A stretch of DNA of 7,571 nucleotides, from positions 1-7,571 of the forward strand of contig CALKIU010000093.1 of the NCBI GenBank assembly GCA_937995745.1, in the 5' to 3' direction. The translations under genes were made by a program, and so were the position numbers. The notes beneath the pieces were generated by a model. It had not been told where the DNA came from. It did no database searches and was given only the letters and a program-made list of their open reading frames with translations. Shown one piece after another: positions 6,025 to 7,571 of the stretch (the stretch's first letter is position 1; each line of letters begins with the position of its first letter). This DNA is from an uncultured Bacillaceae bacterium. GTDB taxonomy: Bacteria > Bacillota > Bacilli > Bacillales > Cytobacillaceae.

Positions 6025-6053
6025 TTTCCAAGAACGGGGTTATTTGTTATCAT
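6025..6053 (+). promoter_or_regulatory. Probable promoter of the nucleotidyltransferase gene
   Basis: TTTCCA (6025-6030, four of six matches to TTGACA) is followed after 17 nt by TATCAT (6048-6053), which has the extended -10 TG at 6045-6046. The start of transcription would be near 6060, about 64 nt before the ATG. An imperfect inverted repeat (GGAAAACC at 6002-6009, GGTTTTTTCC at 6020-6029) overlaps the -35 region. Confidence 0.5.
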
Positions 6054-6123
6054 CTGTGCGGACAAGGCTTTAAAAATGGCGGAAGGATTCAAACAAAAAT
6101 GATGAAAACAAGGAGCATCTATC

Positions 6124-6972
6124 ATGAAAGTCCAACAAATCATTCAAAAAGTGAGCGAAGAATTGCAAACGGTTCCCGGCATTGTCGGGATTGTGCTGGG
6201 AGGGTCAAGAGCGCGGGGGACAAATCTTCCTGACGCAGATATCGATATTGGCATTTATTATGATGAAGCGGCGGGATTTGACACCCGGGAAGTGAGGAAA
6301 GCAGCCGCCCGTCTGGATGATGAAGGAAGAGAAAACCTAGTGACGGGTTTGGGCGAGTGGGGACCCTGGATAAACGGAGGGGGCTGGCTCGTTGTCGGAG
6401 GCTATCATGTTGATTTCATTTTCCGCGATATCAACCGGGTGGCAAAGGTCATAGATGAATGTCTGCAGGGAAAGGTGACGGCGCATTACCACACGGGCCA
6501 TCCCCACGCTTATTTAAATGTGATGTACATGGGCGAACTGGCCGTTTGTAAAATATTGTACGAACAGGAATGTAAAATCTCCCGGCTAAAAGCGAAGACA
6601 AGACCCTATCCGAAGCCGCTCAAAGATGCCATTACCGGCTATTTTCTTTTTGAAGCTTCCTTTTCCTTAATGTTTGCCGCAGATTATGCGGACAAGGATG
6701 ATGTGTCCTATGTGATGGGGCATTGTTTCCGGACGATTTCCTGTTTAAATCAGGTATTGTTTGCTATAAACGAGCAGTATTGCATTAACGAGAAAAAAGC
6801 GGTCCGGATGATAGACGGTTTTGAAACAAAGCCAAAGGATTATAAGGCGAGAATTGATGAGATTGTCACCCTTGTTTCGGCGGACAAGGAAAAGACGAAA
6901 GCGGCGGTGAAGCGGCTTCGGGAGATCGTTTTGGAAACGGAACGGCTGGTGGAAAAGCCCAATCGCGTGTAA
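6124..6972 (+). CDS. Stand-alone nucleotidyltransferase (NTP_transf_2 type), substrate unknown
   Basis: The 282-residue cytosolic protein has an N-terminal nucleotidyltransferase domain of the polymerase-beta superfamily. GGS at 26-28 and DID at 39-41 fit the diagnostic GS-X10-DXD pattern exactly. A likely third metal-binding acid is D97 in YHVDFIFRD. The catalytic set therefore looks complete. The C-terminal half (about 150-282) appears mainly helical, ends in a charged stretch (KEKTKAAVKRLREIVLETERL) and has no membrane segment. Relatives with this arrangement include antibiotic adenylyltransferases and many uncharacterised proteins; I cannot assign a substrate. AAGGAG (6110-6115) lies eight bases before the ATG. 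The gene has its own probable promoter, sits between two REP-like palindromes and is separated from glmM by two terminators, so it looks like a single-gene unit. No HEPN-type partner is evident next to it. Confidence 0.85.
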   Translation: MKVQQIIQKVSEELQTVPGIVGIVLGGSRARGTNLPDADIDIGIYYDEAAGFDTREVRKAAARLDDEGRENLVTGLGEWGPWINGGGWLVVGGYHVDFIFRDINRVAKVIDECLQGKVTAHYHTGHPHAYLNVMYMGELAVCKILYEQECKISRLKAKTRPYPKPLKDAITGYFLFEASFSLMFAADYADKDDVSYVMGHCFRTISCLNQVLFAINEQYCINEKKAVRMIDGFETKPKDYKARIDEIVTLVSADKEKTKAAVKRLREIVLETERLVEKPNRV

Positions 6973-7113
6973 AAGAACGTTTTCCACACAATTTGTACAG
7001 TAAATGTGACGGGCTTGGGTGTTTTGCTCTGAAAAAAGTATTTTCATTCACGGTTGTGCGCAGTTAGTTCTTGGATGTTTTTTGGCTCCGGCCTAGAGTT
7101 GGTTGAAATTTCA

Positions 7114-7158
7114 GCACAAAGCCCCTTTTTGAATCGATCCGAAAAGGGTTTTTCGTGC
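7114..7158. terminator. Probable terminator after the nucleotidyltransferase gene
   Basis: CCCTTTT (7123-7129) pairs with AAAAGGG (7142-7148), followed by five T residues (7149-7153). The 12-nt loop contains the palindrome ATCGAT. Outer arms GCAC (7114-7117) and GTGC (7155-7158) can close a longer stem that includes the T run, so the structure could act in either direction. It lies about 150 nt after the gene. Confidence 0.6.
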
Positions 7159-7167
7159 CCGTGCCTG

Positions 7168-7216
7168 TGGTTTCCCGGAATAGAGATTGTGCGGGGCATA
7201 TGATCTGGTTTCCCGG
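7168..7216 (+). repeat. 11-nt direct repeat TGGTTTCCCGG, two copies
   Basis: Exact copies lie at 7168-7178 and 7206-7216, with starts 38 nt apart. The second also forms CCCGG (7212-7216) with CCGGG (7234-7238) as a short inverted repeat. The pair could be binding sites upstream of a transcript, or a trace of a duplication. Confidence 0.5.
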
Positions 7217-7249
7217 GGGTAATTATGTAGCGTCCGGGCATTTATTATT

Positions 7250-7495
7250 GTGATTTTTGTTCGATTGCTGCCGTTGTTTTTCGCTGCTTTAAGATTGCTG
7301 CTTATTCCGGCAATGGTTATCTGTCCGCTACGATCAAGAGTCGAACAAAAAATGTCCGCCAGTGAAAAGAAGCAGCAAAAAATTTTAAGGCGGAGCAAAT
7401 GGAAAGCAAGGTTGCAAACGGCGTTAACGGCACCTTGGGTAGGAGAATTAGTCATAGACGAAGTCGGACTTTGGAATTGGGAAAACAGAATATAA
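7250..7495 (+). CDS. Doubtful 81-aa hypothetical protein
   Basis: I do not recognise this frame. It starts with GTG at 7250 and has no clear Shine-Dalgarno sequence upstream. The first 27 residues are hydrophobic (VRLLPLFFAALRLLLIPAMV), which could be one membrane segment. The rest is charged (MSASEKKQQKILRRSKWKAR) and ends with VGELVIDEVGLWNWENRI. Internal ATG codons at 7313 and 7352 are possible starts but also lack a good ribosome binding site. It may be a small membrane protein, a relic of a longer gene or a chance frame. Confidence 0.2.
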   Translation: MIFVRLLPLFFAALRLLLIPAMVICPLRSRVEQKMSASEKKQQKILRRSKWKARLQTALTAPWVGELVIDEVGLWNWENRI

Positions 7496-7507
7496 GCAGG
7501 CAAAAGC

Positions 7508-7534
7508 GGGACATGGGGACAGGCACCGTGTCCC
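7508..7534. repeat. REP-like palindrome, copy 2
   Basis: GGGACA (7508-7513) pairs with TGTCCC (7529-7534), continuing through a T-G wobble and two G-C pairs inward (7514-7516 with 7526-7528). The loop again contains GGGACAGG. It differs from copy 1 at only a few positions and has the same orientation. A lone GGGACA at 7558-7563 may begin a further copy beyond the window. Confidence 0.78.
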
Positions 7535-7571
7535 ATTGGTCAAACTTTTCCGAAAACGGGACATTTAACCT

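Larger units (their letters stand above)
5518..6123. other. Gene-free, hairpin-rich stretch after glmM
   Basis: No convincing gene is visible in these 606 nt. They hold strong hairpins next to the glmM stop, a clear terminator (5677-5709), a second terminator-like hairpin (5818-5842), a REP-like palindrome (5897-5923) and the likely promoter and ribosome binding site of the next gene. I looked for the glmS ribozyme core and do not see it. A frame at 5865-6233 has a fair Shine-Dalgarno sequence but reads through the palindrome and into the next gene, so I do not call it. Confidence 0.7.
6973..7571. other. Mostly gene-free stretch to the window end
   Basis: No gene can be called with confidence. 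The stretch contains a terminator-like hairpin (7114-7158), an 11-nt direct repeat (7168-7178 and 7206-7216), a doubtful 81-codon frame (7250-7495), GATTGCTGC twice (7263-7271 and 7293-7301) and a REP-like palindrome (7508-7534). A 141-codon minus-strand frame (7111-7536) starts inside the palindrome and has no ribosome binding site. Another partial GGGACA motif appears at 7558-7563 next to the edge. Confidence 0.6.

Noticed and set aside
6002..6029. Inverted repeat GGAAAACC / GGTTTTTTCC as a terminator
   Set aside because: The T run lies within the 3' arm rather than after the stem, and the sequence overlaps a plausible promoter; at most it is a regulatory site.
5865..6233. 122-codon plus-strand frame with a fair Shine-Dalgarno sequence
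   Set aside because: It reads straight through the REP-like palindrome, is very rich in K, R and G, resembles no family, and runs 110 nt into the better-supported nucleotidyltransferase gene in another frame.
7111..7536. 141-codon minus-strand frame
   Set aside because: Its start lies within the REP-like palindrome, no ribosome binding site precedes it, and it crosses the terminator-like hairpin at 7114-7158.

Overview
The window comes from a Bacillaceae-type Firmicute chromosome. The evidence is gene order, strong GGAGG ribosome binding sites, a TTG start, an extracytoplasmic-function promoter of SigW type, and proteins that closely resemble Bacillus subtilis SigW, RsiW, CdaA, CdaR and GlmM. 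By eye the base composition is mid-40s percent GC. I cannot name the species.

Layout. Positions 1-91 hold the 3' part of a tRNA-Lys(UUU) gene and its intrinsic terminator. Positions 92-425 are gene-free and carry a decayed repeat that recurs about every 117-118 nt. A SigW-type promoter (426-452) then drives sigW (487-1050) and rsiW (1067-1708). A 381-nt spacer follows; it holds a possible weak terminator, a doubtful 32-codon reading frame and an extended -10 promoter. That promoter leads into cdaA-cdaR-glmM (2090-5517), which have short gaps or overlap. About 600 nt after glmM lack a convincing gene but contain strong hairpins, two terminator-like structures and a REP-like palindrome. A stand-alone nucleotidyltransferase gene (6124-6972) with its own likely promoter comes next. 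The last 600 nt hold another terminator-like hairpin, an 11-nt direct repeat, a doubtful 81-aa frame and a second REP-like palindrome.

How the genes work together. SigW is the envelope-stress sigma factor and RsiW its membrane-bound anti-sigma factor. CdaA makes c-di-AMP at the membrane, CdaR is its membrane-anchored regulator, and GlmM makes glucosamine-1-phosphate for peptidoglycan and is known to bind and restrain CdaA. The core is therefore a conserved cell-envelope and second-messenger locus.

The unusual parts are peripheral. glmS and its ribozyme, which follow glmM in B. subtilis, are absent from the 2 kb that follow. In their place are a structured 3' region and an unassigned nucleotidyltransferase between two same-orientation REP-like palindromes. 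The sigW promoter carries a perfect 7-bp inverted repeat around its -10 element. I see no clear undescribed multi-gene system; the best leads are the post-glmM structured RNA, the REP-flanked nucleotidyltransferase and the sigW promoter palindrome.
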